A stretch of 64,000 nucleotides of DNA, from assembly GCA_964351595.1 (NCBI GenBank), contig CAYGOT010000013.1, forward strand, positions 23,447 through 87,446. Reading direction: 5' to 3'. The notes under the pieces were generated by a model. That model was not told where the DNA came from and did not search any database. It saw nothing but the letters and a program-made list of their open reading frames with translations. Positions 10,301 through 18,617 of the stretch are shown in pieces. The first letter of the stretch is position 1. Every line of letters begins with the position of its first letter. The stretch is from UBA6059 sp964351595 (lineage in GTDB: Bacteria; Bacteroidota; Bacteroidia; Cytophagales; Cyclobacteriaceae). Made by a program: the position numbers and the translations under genes.

Positions 10301-10419
10301 CTAGGGTACTCCCGCACACCAAGGAAGTTGAATCCAATGAAGCCGAACAAAAGAATGACGATCGACATCACAATCGCCAGCACAGGACGATTAATACTCA
10401 ATGAGGATATACCTGCCAT
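7357..10419 (-). CDS. RND multidrug efflux pump, AcrB/MexB-type inner membrane subunit
   Basis: Proton-driven resistance-nodulation-division transporter of 1020 residues, the usual length of the hydrophobe/amphiphile efflux family. Visible are the N-terminal LSINRPVLAIVMSIVILLFG, the porter-domain stretch GANADIIESQITEPLEESI, the transmembrane charge pair in GLVVDDTIVVLENI near residue 400, and the late helix segment GLVTKNGILIVEFANQ. Twelve membrane helices with two large periplasmic loops are expected. It works with the adaptor encoded 6 bases upstream and the outer membrane channel overlapping its stop, so all three proteins come from one transcript. Substrates cannot be deduced; no regulator gene lies beside the operon. 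Confidence 0.95.
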   Translation of the reverse strand: MAGISSLSINRPVLAIVMSIVILLFGFIGFNFLGVREYPSVDPPVISVSTSYVGANADIIESQITEPLEESINGIAGIKSLTSTSRDGRSSITVEFDLSVDLEVAANDVRDKVSAAQRNLPPDADPPTVRKADADSSPLVFLNVQSDQRSLLDLSSFAENLFKERLQTINGVSSVQIWGERRYSMRLWMDPAKLAAYELTPLDVLNAVGRDNVELPSGSVEGANTELTVRTLGRLNTPADFNALIVKEDASGVVRFDDIGRAEYGAENERTILKRDGIPMVGVALIPQPGANYIDIVDEFYNRLGPIEKDLPADIKLGIGFDITKYIRSSIDEVNQTLVIAFGLVVLIIFAFLRDWRTTLIPIATIPIALIGTFFIMYFAGFSINILTLLGIILAIGLVVDDTIVVLENIYTKIEEGMTPIEAGIKGAQEIFFAVISTTVALAAVFLPVIFLEGLTGRLFREFGVVVAGAVIISSFVALTLTPMLCTKILKRRERHNWLHRKTEPFFVKLNQMYNKSLESFMTQRWLAFVVLVASGLMIYEFSGLLKSELAPQEDRGQFRIFSTAPEGATFDYMDRYVDKMIALVQENVPETEGIISVTSPGFGGSSSTNSAFTRAILLDRQDRDRSQAEIVEQITPLVMKETEARSFVTVEQSIGRRRGGGLPVQFVIQAQSIDKLKEVLPDFMFEAGNDPAFNYVDLNLKFNKPEIRIEIDREKAKRLQVSIRDIAQTLQLGLSGSRFGYYIMGGKQYQIIGQVEKEDRNDPLDLTSLYVKNSSNELIQLDNLVQISETSTPPQLYRYNRFVSATVSASLNPGYALGDGIEAMERVAEKVLDESFQTALTGTSEEFQESSSSLYFAFVFALILIYLVLSAQFESFRDPLIIMFTVPMAVAGAFMSLYIFDQSLNIFSQIGIIMLIGLVTKNGILIVEFANQKKAQGLNVVDAIVAASEQRFRPILMTSLSTILGILPIALALGAGSESRVSMGIGVIGGLIFSTILTLYVIPAMYTYVTSSQKRMARI

Positions 10420-10425
10420 AATCGT

Positions 10426-11496
10426 TTAATTTAATGTGGTGATTTCAACATCAGAACCATCTTTTATCTGAAGCAGTCCTGAGACTAATACAGTATCCTG
10501 AATGCTCAGGCCATTTACGATTTCCACTTCCGTGGATGTGCGAACGCCTATCTCGACATTGAGTTCTTTGGCTTTGCCGTTCTCATACTTATATATGCTA
10601 TGACCTGACAACTGCGGGATGACAGACTCTGTAGGAAGCATGATCGCATTATTAGCCTCCGTTAGGATAAGCTCGATCTTCGCAAACTGACCCGGAATAA
10701 GCGTGCCATCAGTATTCTGACTGATCGCTCTGATTTTCAATGTTCGCGTGTTTTGGTCTATTTGAGGGTCTATGGCATAAACTTCACCTTGATAATCATT
10801 GACAGATGCGTCAGTATTAAAGACAATTTTGTCTCCGGTCTTAATTTTACTGCTGTACTTACCAGGCACAGAAAACTCCAGTTTAACCGGATTAATATTA
10901 GCCAGATAGGCAATCCTGGTGTTGTTATTAATGTAGCTACCCTCACTCACATACCTTAAGCCAATAACGCCATCGAAGGGTGCTTTGATCTTAGTCTTCG
11001 CCAACTGCGCTTCCACGAGCTTGATGTCAGCGATGGAGGTATTCAATTCTGTCAGGGCAATGTCGTACTCTTCCTGACTGATAGCCTCTTTTTCCAGCAG
11101 CTTCCTCTGGCGATACTCACTATCTTCTCTGAGTTTCTTGCTGTATTTCAGCTTTTCAAATTGAGCTTCGAGCTCGTCACTATTGAGCGTGAGCAGGAGA
11201 TCCCCCTTTTTCACCCTTTTGCCTTCCTCAAAGTAGATGCGCTCAATCTTACCAGAATTTTCTGATGTGATCTCCACAGATTCATTAGCAATCACAGATC
11301 CCGTAATGGTGATTTTATTTTCAAGTACTTGAGGCTTGGCGATCAATCCGCTCACAGGTACAGCCCGACTAGTTCGGGCACCCAGATCTGAGGAGTTGGC
11401 TTGCTCCTCACCACTGAAGATGCCCATCTTGTATGCTCCAAAAATGATGGCCGCAATAACCACCAGTACTATTAGTATGATTCGTTGATTTCCCAT
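10426..11496 (-). CDS. RND efflux periplasmic adaptor (HlyD/MFP family)
   Basis: Membrane fusion protein that bridges the RND pump and the TolC-like channel. I place the start at the ATG at 11496 (MGNQRIILIVLV), because the protein then opens with a membrane anchor helix as in the family; the open frame further upstream to 11652 has no adaptor features. The 356 residues contain the lipoyl/barrel-sandwich halves (VEITSENSGKIERIYFEEGK and TKIKAPFDGVIGLRYVSEG) flanking a short coiled-coil hairpin, then a beta-barrel and a membrane-proximal domain. First gene of the efflux operon; a candidate -7 box TACGTTTG lies 74 bases before the start. Confidence 0.93.
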   Translation of the reverse strand: MGNQRIILIVLVVIAAIIFGAYKMGIFSGEEQANSSDLGARTSRAVPVSGLIAKPQVLENKITITGSVIANESVEITSENSGKIERIYFEEGKRVKKGDLLLTLNSDELEAQFEKLKYSKKLREDSEYRQRKLLEKEAISQEEYDIALTELNTSIADIKLVEAQLAKTKIKAPFDGVIGLRYVSEGSYINNNTRIAYLANINPVKLEFSVPGKYSSKIKTGDKIVFNTDASVNDYQGEVYAIDPQIDQNTRTLKIRAISQNTDGTLIPGQFAKIELILTEANNAIMLPTESVIPQLSGHSIYKYENGKAKELNVEIGVRTSTEVEIVNGLSIQDTVLVSGLLQIKDGSDVEITTLN

Positions 11497-11930
11497 GTTG
11501 TTGGCGGTAGCACTCCTACCGGAAAAAATGATTAGCGCTCGTTTAAACTGTATGCAATATGAGAAGTTACAAACGTATCGAAAACACCTTTTGTTTGAAC
11601 GGAAAACACCTTTAGAGGCTATAAATAGTGGTTTTTCACCACTTAAAATCACCTTGATCCAAACACGGTAGTAAAAGTGCCGATTAAGTAATTCTAGGGT
11701 TGGTTTGAACCTGGCATAAGCTCAATCTGCTGAGTATTTCTCCTCAATCAACTTAGTAGATGACCGCTGAGTTTGCAGTTAGAGAGAATGGCATTTTAGC
11801 GCGGCTGTTCCAACTTTTGATCGCGACCAAATAGTGAGATTGTCTCCAGCAACGTGCATCAAACGCATATCCGGCTTTGGAACAGCGGTGAGTATATAGG
11901 TATAAATTGTCCCCGGCATTATGAAAACCT
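11497..11930. other. gene-free stretch of 434 bases with an inverted repeat
   Basis: Between the efflux operon and the hydrolase gene (both minus strand). It carries the candidate efflux promoter near 11570 and, further out, a perfect 10-base inverted repeat GCTGTTCCAA (11804-11813) and TTGGAACAGC (11877-11886) separated by 63 bases. Open frames here are short and lack any recognisable protein character. I see no tRNA or insertion sequence. Confidence 0.7.
11570..11577 (-). promoter_or_regulatory. candidate -7 box of the RND efflux operon
   Basis: On the minus strand reads TACGTTTG, an exact match to the Bacteroidota -7 consensus TAnnTTTG, 74 bases before the chosen adaptor start. No convincing TTG -33 element is seen 19 bases further upstream, so this is only a candidate. 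Confidence 0.4.
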
Positions 11931-12707
11931 TCACCTATATGCCATAGACTTCTGATCCATAAAACCAATCAATGTGTTGTACAGCTCCTCAGGTTGCTCG
12001 TACATAGCCATATGACCACAGCATTCCAGTAGTACACCACGTTCTTCGGGCAGATAGTCCAGCATTTCACGAGATTGACCTACCGGAATAATATCATCTT
12101 CCTTTCCTGCAATCACCATGACTGGTGGAACGGACTTCTGAAGGAGAAATGTGCGATCCGGCCTGTCCCTCATCATGGCGGTATACCGAACCAGCACCTC
12201 TTGTGTGCAGCTAAGCCCCATAGTTTTCACCGTATCAAAGGCCTCAGGGAAATTATCTTTTTGGTAGAAAATGCCTTCGACGAATTGGTTAATAAAAGGA
12301 GCAACACCCTGCCTGCTGATAAAAGCGATGACTTTATCTCTGGTTCTTTTTTTATCCACACTGTCACTATAAGTGGTTGAATTTACCAAGGTCACACCTT
12401 GGAATAACCCCGGATATAGGTCAACAAGCGCAAGTGCTACATAACCTCCCAGCGAATGACCAACCAAAAATGCACGATCTATTTTTCGTTTGGAAAGCTC
12501 TTCGACTATAGCTTCAGCCACATCATTGAGAGAGTTACATTTTTCCGGTAGGGGGTCACTCAACCCAAACCCAGGAAGGTCAATGGCCAGCGGCTTATAC
12601 TTCGAAGATAGTTGAGTGGTTATGTTATCCCATATGTGATGATTCTCACAAAATCCGTGTAGCAGAATAATTGGTTGACCATTGCCGGATTGGGCTATAT
12701 GGATCAA
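11931..12707 (-). CDS. alpha/beta-fold hydrolase
   Basis: Cytosolic alpha/beta hydrolase of about 258 residues, substrate unknown. Family marks: oxyanion-hole HGFC in PIILLHGFCENHHIW, nucleophile elbow VGHSLGGYVAL (Ser in GHSLGG), acid in VIAGKEDDIIPV, and the late histidine in CCGHMAMYEQPEEL. The order and spacing suit an esterase/haloperoxidase-like enzyme. The frame opens with a TTG at 12707 that overlaps the dxs stop codon (TTGA), which implies translational coupling; no ATG is available at a plausible place. Co-transcribed with dxs, but that does not by itself link it to isoprenoid synthesis. Confidence 0.85.
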   Translation of the reverse strand: MIHIAQSGNGQPIILLHGFCENHHIWDNITTQLSSKYKPLAIDLPGFGLSDPLPEKCNSLNDVAEAIVEELSKRKIDRAFLVGHSLGGYVALALVDLYPGLFQGVTLVNSTTYSDSVDKKRTRDKVIAFISRQGVAPFINQFVEGIFYQKDNFPEAFDTVKTMGLSCTQEVLVRYTAMMRDRPDRTFLLQKSVPPVMVIAGKEDDIIPVGQSREMLDYLPEERGVLLECCGHMAMYEQPEELYNTLIGFMDQKSMAYR

Positions 12708-14623
12708 TAGACTTTGCTGGTAGTCTCCAGGATTCGTTGGCTGGCAAGGACAATGCCATCTGTATCAAAGCCACATTCTTTATGCAATTCGATCTGCTCG
12801 CCATGCTCAATGATGGCATCAGGTATTCCGAGTCTCTTGACAACACTGCCATATCCATGATCACCCATAAACTCTACAACAGCACTTCCAAATCCACCCA
12901 TTAGGCAACCATCCTCGACAGTGATGACATATTTATGGTTTTCGAAGATATCATGGAGCATTTCCTCGTCAAGCGGCTTAACAAATCTCATATCATAGTG
13001 AGCTGCACTTATGCCTTGCTCTGATAGTTGCTCGCAGGCTTCCACTGCGTAGTTGCCAATGTGGCCGATTGTAAGAATGGCTAGATCACTACCCTCTCTG
13101 AGCTTTCTGCCCTTGCCCACTTCTATTTGTCGCATCGGTGTGCGCCACTCGGGCATGACTCCTTTTCCACGTGGATATCGTATGGTGAATGCCCCTTTTC
13201 TGGGTAGCTGAGAAGTGTACATCATGTTGCGAAGCTCCTCTTCATTCATTGGCGCTGCGATGACCATATTGGGTATACATCTCATGTAAGCTATGTCATA
13301 TGCTCCATGATGAGTCGGGCCATCGGCTCCTGCAAATCCCGCCCTGTCCAGACAGAATACCACGTGGAGATTTTGAATGCAGACATCATGGATGACCTGG
13401 TCGTAAGCCCGCTGCATAAATGTGCTGTAGATGTTGCAGAAAGGTATCTGGCCCTGGGTGGCCAATCCGGCAGAAAAGGTGACGGCATGCTGCTCCGCTA
13501 TACCAACATCAAACGCCCGATCGGGCATGGCTTTCATCATGATGTTCATCGAAGATCCTGATGGCATAGCAGGAGTGATGCCCATAATTTTCTCATTCTG
13601 CTCTGCCAGCTCTACCAAAGTATGCCCAAAGACATCCTGATATTTCGGAGCTTCTGGCTTCTCCGGTGTTTTCTTTTGAATGACTCCTGTGACCTTATCA
13701 AATTTTCCAGGTGCATGCCACTTGGTTTGATCCTTTTCTGCAAGCTCATACCCTTTTCCCTTCACTGTAATGCAATGAAGGATTTTAGGGCCTGGGATAT
13801 CCTTGAGGTCTTTCAACACATGTACCATGTGATCTACATCATGACCATCTATGGGTCCGAAGTAGCGTAGATTGAGCGACTCGAAGAGATTCGACTGCTT
13901 CAGCAGGAATGACTTGATACTACCCTCAACTTTAGCTCCAATTTCTTGTGCATTAGGACCAAACTTGCTGATTTTGCCCAGTACATTCCAGACTTCATCC
14001 CGCACCTTATTGTAGGTGTGAGAAGTGGTGATATCTGTTAAGTAATCCTTTAGTGCACCAACATTCGGGTCAATCGACATACAGTTGTCGTTGAGGATGA
14101 TCAGGAGGTTGCTATTAGATACGCCTGCATGGTTCATCGCCTCGAAGGCCAAGCCTCCGGTCATTGCACCATCGCCGATTACAGCTATATGTTGCTTGTC
14201 CTTGTCATTCTTATACTGGGAGGCCATGGCCATCCCAAGGGCAGCAGAAATAGATGTAGAGGAATGCCCCACACCGAATGTGTCATATTCACTCTCATTC
14301 CTTTTAGGGAACCCAGATAGTCCACCATAGACTCGGTTGGTGTGAAAGTTATCTCTACGTCCGGTTAATATTTTGTGACCATAAGCCTGGTGCCCAACGT
14401 CCCAGACCAGTTGGTCTTTTGGTGTATTGAAAACATAGTGAAGGGCAACAGTCAGCTCCACTACTCCCAGACTTGCTCCGAAGTGACCTCCGTAAACTGA
14501 CACAGTATCGATGATATAATTCCTAAGTTCTTGTGTGAGCTGCACCAATTGGGATTGGTCAAGACTCTTAAGGTCTTGCGGTGAATTAATCTTACCAAGC
14601 AGTTCTCCGGGTTGTATCAGCAT
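12704..14623 (-). CDS. dxs: 1-deoxy-D-xylulose-5-phosphate synthase
   Basis: Thiamine-diphosphate enzyme that condenses pyruvate and glyceraldehyde 3-phosphate, the first step of the non-mevalonate isoprenoid pathway. The 639-residue protein has the transketolase marks: VWDVGHQAYGHKILTGR (about 73-89), GVGHSSTSISAALG (117-130), the cofactor motif GDGAMTGG (150-157) ending in NDN (178-180), and DRAGFAGADGPTHHGAYD in the pyrimidine-binding domain. Isoprenoids made here would feed carotenoid synthesis, which fits the crtD gene in the window, though the two are not linked. Divergent from scpA; a perfect -7 box lies upstream at 14717-14724. Confidence 0.97.
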   Translation of the reverse strand: MLIQPGELLGKINSPQDLKSLDQSQLVQLTQELRNYIIDTVSVYGGHFGASLGVVELTVALHYVFNTPKDQLVWDVGHQAYGHKILTGRRDNFHTNRVYGGLSGFPKRNESEYDTFGVGHSSTSISAALGMAMASQYKNDKDKQHIAVIGDGAMTGGLAFEAMNHAGVSNSNLLIILNDNCMSIDPNVGALKDYLTDITTSHTYNKVRDEVWNVLGKISKFGPNAQEIGAKVEGSIKSFLLKQSNLFESLNLRYFGPIDGHDVDHMVHVLKDLKDIPGPKILHCITVKGKGYELAEKDQTKWHAPGKFDKVTGVIQKKTPEKPEAPKYQDVFGHTLVELAEQNEKIMGITPAMPSGSSMNIMMKAMPDRAFDVGIAEQHAVTFSAGLATQGQIPFCNIYSTFMQRAYDQVIHDVCIQNLHVVFCLDRAGFAGADGPTHHGAYDIAYMRCIPNMVIAAPMNEEELRNMMYTSQLPRKGAFTIRYPRGKGVMPEWRTPMRQIEVGKGRKLREGSDLAILTIGHIGNYAVEACEQLSEQGISAAHYDMRFVKPLDEEMLHDIFENHKYVITVEDGCLMGGFGSAVVEFMGDHGYGSVVKRLGIPDAIIEHGEQIELHKECGFDTDGIVLASQRILETTSKVY

Positions 14624-14716
14624 GTTGGTCTTGCGAAAAGTACAGATCAGTTAACTAGCCTACTAATAAAATGTTTGTTAAGCTATCAATTGCACTGATC
14701 ACCAAAAAATAGACTG

Positions 14717-14724
14717 CAAAAGTA
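14717..14724 (-). promoter_or_regulatory. candidate -7 box of dxs
   Basis: Minus strand reads TACTTTTG (consensus TAnnTTTG), placing the transcript start roughly 85-90 bases before the dxs start codon. The -33 region is not clear. Confidence 0.45.
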
Positions 14725-14737
14725 TAAATTTTTAGCA

Positions 14738-15562
14738 TTGGTCAGCAGCATTTGGGGCATTCCAGATATCTTTAGGCTTTCTGTTATTTCCACAGCACCC
14801 TTGCAAGATCAATCTAAATTTGAGATAAAGCTTCCTCTTTTTGAGGGGCCATTTGACCTTCTCCTGTTCTTTATCGAGAGGGACGAGCTGGATATTCATG
14901 ATATTCCTATAGCTAATATCACCAGGGATTTTCTGGATTATTTGCATCACCTTGAGAAGCTCAACATGGAGGTGGCCTCCGAATTTATCCTCGTTGCAGC
15001 GACATTAATGAGGATTAAGGCAAAAATGCTACTACCACGACCGGTCATGGATGAAGAGGGCAATGAGCTTGATCCAAGAGAGGAATTGGTTAAACACCTA
15101 CTGGAGTATAAGAGGTATAAATCTGTGATCGGAGAGTTGGCAGCTCTTGAGTCCAATCGGCTGGACAGGGAGCGCAGAGGCAATCTCTCTAAAGAGATCA
15201 AGAAGCTCTCGGAATTGAATAATGTAGAAGTTGAGCTTCAAAACATAGACCTGTATAAGCTGCTCAAAGTATATCAGAAGGTACTTCAGCGCTATGAATA
15301 CGAAAAGAACCGACCTACCCATCAGGTCGTACAATACCCCTACACCATCTCGGGTCAAAGAGAGTTTATACTAGATGCCTTGGTTGGCGCGGAGAGGCTA
15401 TCCTTCAGTGACATTATCTCTAAGAAGCCTGACCGGATTGCGGTGATTTACAATTTTTTGGCAATTCTGGAGCTATTGCAGATGCAGTTGATCATGCTTC
15501 ACTTGGGCGAAGGGTTCAATAATTTTTGGATTGAAAGAAGGGAAGAAGAATACGCGAGCTGA
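14738..15562 (+). CDS. scpA: segregation and condensation protein A
   Basis: Kleisin subunit that links the SMC heads in the bacterial condensin. The conserved N-terminal motif FEIKLPLFEGPFDLLLFFIE starts about 30 residues into the frame, followed by RDELDIHDIPIANIT and the helical region LILVAATLMRIKAKMLLPRP-like segment; the winged-helix C-terminal end is present. Only non-ATG starts are available before the conserved core: TTG at 14738 (274 residues) or the TTG of the LQDQSKFEIK segment near 14801; I cannot decide between them. Its stop overlaps the ATG of the next gene (TGATG). The scpB partner is not in this window. Confidence 0.9.
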   Translation: MVSSIWGIPDIFRLSVISTAPLQDQSKFEIKLPLFEGPFDLLLFFIERDELDIHDIPIANITRDFLDYLHHLEKLNMEVASEFILVAATLMRIKAKMLLPRPVMDEEGNELDPREELVKHLLEYKRYKSVIGELAALESNRLDRERRGNLSKEIKKLSELNNVEVELQNIDLYKLLKVYQKVLQRYEYEKNRPTHQVVQYPYTISGQREFILDALVGAERLSFSDIISKKPDRIAVIYNFLAILELLQMQLIMLHLGEGFNNFWIERREEEYAS

Positions 15563-16632
15563 TGGATATCAATTCGAAGAAGATTTTCAAAACACTCAAC
15601 CCTAATAAAGTCTGGATTCCTATCCTCATAGGACTGGGCATTGTTTTTTATCTGTTTTACAGTGACCCGGATGTTAATCAGAGTACACTTGCACTCATTG
15701 TAGATGCTCGGTTGGGATCAATACTGGTTGCGGTAGTGGTACTTCTCGCTCGGGACCTTGGCTACATCTACAGGATCAGAACGTTGACTAACAGAGACAT
15801 CAGCTGGACGAGCAGTATCTACGTCATCATTTTATGGGAATTTGCCTCAGCAGTGACCCCTTCGGTAGTTGGAGGGACAGCTGTGGCTGTCTTCATACTC
15901 CTTAAAGAAGGAATCAAGTTTGGGCGATCCCTGGCTTACGTTCTGTTGACAGCAGTGCTGGATAACATGTTTTTTGTCCTTGGTGCACCTATTGTCATGT
16001 TCTTTGCTCAGGGTATTATCTTTCCGGATACGCAGGCCTTTGAGATGCAGATCGGCAGCAGCCTCAAACTTTTATTTTGGGTTAGCTATTCGCTCATTGT
16101 CATTTATACCTCCGTGATGGCATTCGCTTTACTCTTCAAGCCAAGGGCGTTCAAATGGCTGCTTCTGAAGATTACTACTATTAAGTGGCTGAGAAAATGG
16201 AGGTATGATGCCAATATCCAGGGGGATGAGATGATCCTTGCCTCGGAGCAACTCAAGGGAAAAGCCGCCAGCTATTGGATGAAGATCATAGGTTCAACCA
16301 TCTTCATATGGTCGGCGAGATATATAATGCTCAATGCGTTGATCACCTCATTTTCTGATTTATCCTTTCAAAACCACCTACTTGTATTCTCAAGGCAGGT
16401 GGTCATGTGGATCGTCATGTTGATTTCCCCAACGCCGGGTAGCAGCGGCACAGCTGAGTTCTTCTTTATCCAGTTCTTCAATGAGTTCCTCGGAGACTAC
16501 ACATTCATCACGAACATACTATGGCGTCTGATGTCGTACTATCCCTATTTGATCCTGGGCGCACTGTTTCTACCAAGGTGGGTCAGGCGCGTGTTTTTCA
16601 AGAAGCCCCGATCAGAGCAATCGCAGTTCTGA
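15562..16632 (+). CDS. LPG_synthase_TM / UPF0104-type integral membrane protein
   Basis: Polytopic membrane protein of 356 residues with roughly eight to nine hydrophobic segments. The motifs WEFASAVTPSVVGGTAVAVF and SPTPGSSGTAEFFF are those of the flippase-like domain of lysylphosphatidylglycerol synthases (AglD/YbhN group). It lacks the soluble aminoacyl-transferase domain, so it is probably a stand-alone lipid flippase-like protein rather than an LPG synthase. Translationally coupled with scpA by a one-base overlap. Role is inferred from the family only. Confidence 0.85.
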   Translation: MDINSKKIFKTLNPNKVWIPILIGLGIVFYLFYSDPDVNQSTLALIVDARLGSILVAVVVLLARDLGYIYRIRTLTNRDISWTSSIYVIILWEFASAVTPSVVGGTAVAVFILLKEGIKFGRSLAYVLLTAVLDNMFFVLGAPIVMFFAQGIIFPDTQAFEMQIGSSLKLLFWVSYSLIVIYTSVMAFALLFKPRAFKWLLLKITTIKWLRKWRYDANIQGDEMILASEQLKGKAASYWMKIIGSTIFIWSARYIMLNALITSFSDLSFQNHLLVFSRQVVMWIVMLISPTPGSSGTAEFFFIQFFNEFLGDYTFITNILWRLMSYYPYLILGALFLPRWVRRVFFKKPRSEQSQF

Positions 16633-17243
16633 TAGAAGCTAAATTGGTGTCAAGTTAACTTGATTCTAGCCACAAGAAAGATGCAATGCTACATTGCACG
16701 ATTTTAATAGTTATGTCATCTCTAAACGAAGATACGATCATTCCAAAACCCATCCCGAGACTTGTTCTACTCAACGCTGTTGACTCAGAAATAGCCTGTT
16801 CGGAATTAATGTTCATACCCCTCAAGAAGAACAGAATTGATGAATTATAGGCTTAGTTGCTGATAGAAGGGGCATTCTCAGTGAATGAGATTAAAGGATA
16901 TTTGCCTTTATCTAGGTAGGATTGAGAAAGTAAACTAGTATTCCTACCTCAATCTGGTCATTCAGCAGCCACTGCCATTGACAAGTCATTGCTGTAAGCG
17001 ACCTTACCAGAAATATCCATTAACCGACTTATAACTGGCACCACGCCAAACCTCATAACCTTGGTTTGAATAGAAGTAAGTCCGGGATCTATTGCGAAGG
17101 TTTGATAGTCAAGGTCACCTAGACAAACCATACTGATCAAAAATGGAGAAAGTAGCATAATGAAGTTTCACATGCTTTTTGACCTCAGATAGGCCAGTCA
17201 GACGCGTTATAGGTTTCAATCTTCACTTTGAAACTTATTTTCT
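16633..17243. other. longest gene-free stretch (611 bases) with several hairpins
   Basis: No convincing gene. Contains a 14-base perfect palindrome TCAAGTTAACTTGA (16650-16663), a short hairpin TGCAATG-CTA-CATTGCA (16682-16698) shortly after the end of the upstream gene, and a close-packed row of stem-loops at 16876-16954 described separately. The longest open frame (16958-17158, minus) has no recognisable protein features. Confidence 0.7.
16876..16954. other. row of three stem-loops, possible structured RNA or DNA element
   Basis: Hairpin one TCTCA-GTGAA-TGAGA (16876-16890), hairpin two TAAAGG-7 nt-CCTTTA (16892-16910), hairpin three AGGTAGGA (16914-16921) with TCCTACCT (16942-16949). A competing pairing GATTGAG (16920-16926) with CTCAATC (16948-16954) overlaps the third, so it could switch between two forms. 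No function is known to me. Confidence 0.4.
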
Positions 17244-17758
17244 TCATTTTGTAGTTGGGCCTCCCAGCTCTGTAAAGAAGCTATCCACAGGCTCCCATAG
17301 CTCGACTTTGGTGCCTTCCGGATCTACGAAATGGACAAATTTGCCGTACTCATAAGCTGTAATTTCATTTACCATGGTTACACCGCTTTTTTTAAGCTTC
17401 TCCACCAGCCCCTCAATATTTTGAACCCTGTAGTTGATCATATATTCCTTGCCAGTCGGATCAAAGTAATCGCTTCCCTCCTCAAAAGGGCTCCATCGCA
17501 GGTAGTTGATTTCGTCTGGCTCGTTCGCATTGCGAAACTCAAAGGGGGATCCATGGCCAATCCAAGATTATCTCCATACCATTGGCTGATTATGCTTGGG
17601 TTCTTTGATTTAAAAAAAATCCCTCCAATACCTGTTACTTTTGGTGTTAGTTCACTCATGGTCTTTTGATTATTCGTGTTTAGTGATTGTTTTTTTTCGC
17701 CAGTAGAGCATGCAATGAGGATCATCAATGCTGTCAAGAAGTGTAATTGATATTTCAT
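17244..17758 (-). pseudogene. VOC-family (glyoxalase-like) lipoprotein gene with a frameshift
   Basis: The first part (17758 downward) encodes a lipoprotein signal (lipobox ILIAC) and the start of a vicinal-oxygen-chelate domain, PKVTGIGGIFFKSKNP and WYGDNLGLAMDPP. At a run of five C on the coding strand (17544-17548) the frame slips; the continuation EFRNANEPDEINYLRW, then EYMINYRVQNIEGLVEKLKK and FVHFVDPEGTKVELWEPVD, is in another frame and runs to 17244. Adding one C to the run would restore a single protein of about 171 residues. The downstream part remains highly conserved in look, so the lesion is either very recent or a sequencing error. Third gene after an NTF2-like protein and a hydrolase on the same strand. 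Confidence 0.85.
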
Positions 17759-17759
17759 T

Positions 17760-18617
17760 TTAGTTCAGTGTGTTTGAGTTTTGAGTTAAGCACTTGTTGT
17801 TGAGAAAGTGGTCAATCTGATTTGCGACCTCTTGGTAGTTTTTGTCAAACCAGATCATATGTCCCCATTTGTTGTGAAGAAGGATGACCCATGAATGAGA
17901 GATCATCGCCTTTGCCTCCAAGGCGTGTTTCACATTGACGGCCTTATCTTTATGGCTATGAACGATCAGCGTGGGGCTGATTACTCCTTTAATCGCTTGG
18001 TTGGTAAGTCCCTGCTCTAGATCATTTACGAACCCCTTACCTGACCGCTGGTTCCTGATCATACTGATGAGTTCTTTGCTATCTACATTCGAAAACTGAC
18101 GCTCCGTACTGACCTGACGGAAGAAGAACCGCGCAAATAAGCTAGGAAAAGCTGTTGCAAACATAAGGTTGAGCTTCCAAGTCAGATACTCAATCTGCGG
18201 GTGGAACATCACCCGAGCCATCCAATAGAGCAGATCTGTTTTGTTAAGCCATCTACTGGTGGCTGCTGACATGAGCACAAGCGTGCTTATCCGATGAGGA
18301 AACAGTGAAGCCATGGCTAGCGCTGTAAGGCCTCCTGCGGATATGCCAATTAGGTGGAACCTGTCGATCAAGAGTTCATCCATCAGAGAAGCAAAGAGGT
18401 TGGCAGTCGCTTCAGGTGACTCATGCCCCTTCAGTGAGGTGCTGCCATATCCAGGCCTTGAAGGGATGACGAATTGATAACTGGCCAGATCGAACCCCTT
18501 AATACAGAGGTGATCCTGACAACTGCTGTGTCCACCATGACAGACTAGGATCACCTCACCCGATCCGATGCAGCGGTACTCGACTCTGCCCGTTGTAGTT
18601 ACCAAGAACCTTTTCAT
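17760..18617 (-). CDS. alpha/beta hydrolase
   Basis: A 285-residue alpha/beta hydrolase without signal peptide. Motifs are CHGGHSSCQD (oxyanion region), nucleophile elbow LIGISAGGLTALAMA with Ser in GISAG, acid in LIVHSHKDKAVNV and histidine in NKWGHMIWFD. The elbow GISAGG instead of GHSMGG places it near the proline iminopeptidase/epoxide hydrolase-like set, substrate unknown. It overlaps the NTF2-like gene upstream by four bases and ends two bases before the VOC lipoprotein gene, so the three form an operon, probably under the AraC-type regulator at 19168-20259. Confidence 0.85.
   Translation of the reverse strand: MKRFLVTTTGRVEYRCIGSGEVILVCHGGHSSCQDHLCIKGFDLASYQFVIPSRPGYGSTSLKGHESPEATANLFASLMDELLIDRFHLIGISAGGLTALAMASLFPHRISTLVLMSAATSRWLNKTDLLYWMARVMFHPQIEYLTWKLNLMFATAFPSLFARFFFRQVSTERQFSNVDSKELISMIRNQRSGKGFVNDLEQGLTNQAIKGVISPTLIVHSHKDKAVNVKHALEAKAMISHSWVILLHNKWGHMIWFDKNYQEVANQIDHFLNNKCLTQNSNTLN

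Noticed and set aside
11753..11968. Open frame of 71 codons after the hydrolase gene (minus)
   Set aside because: It overlaps the hydrolase end, its sequence has no protein-like pattern, and it spans the inverted repeat.
16958..17158. Open frame of 66 codons on the minus strand in the long gene-free stretch
   Set aside because: No signal peptide, domain motif or neighbouring gene supports it, and no promoter motif precedes it; it also overlaps the hairpin-rich area.
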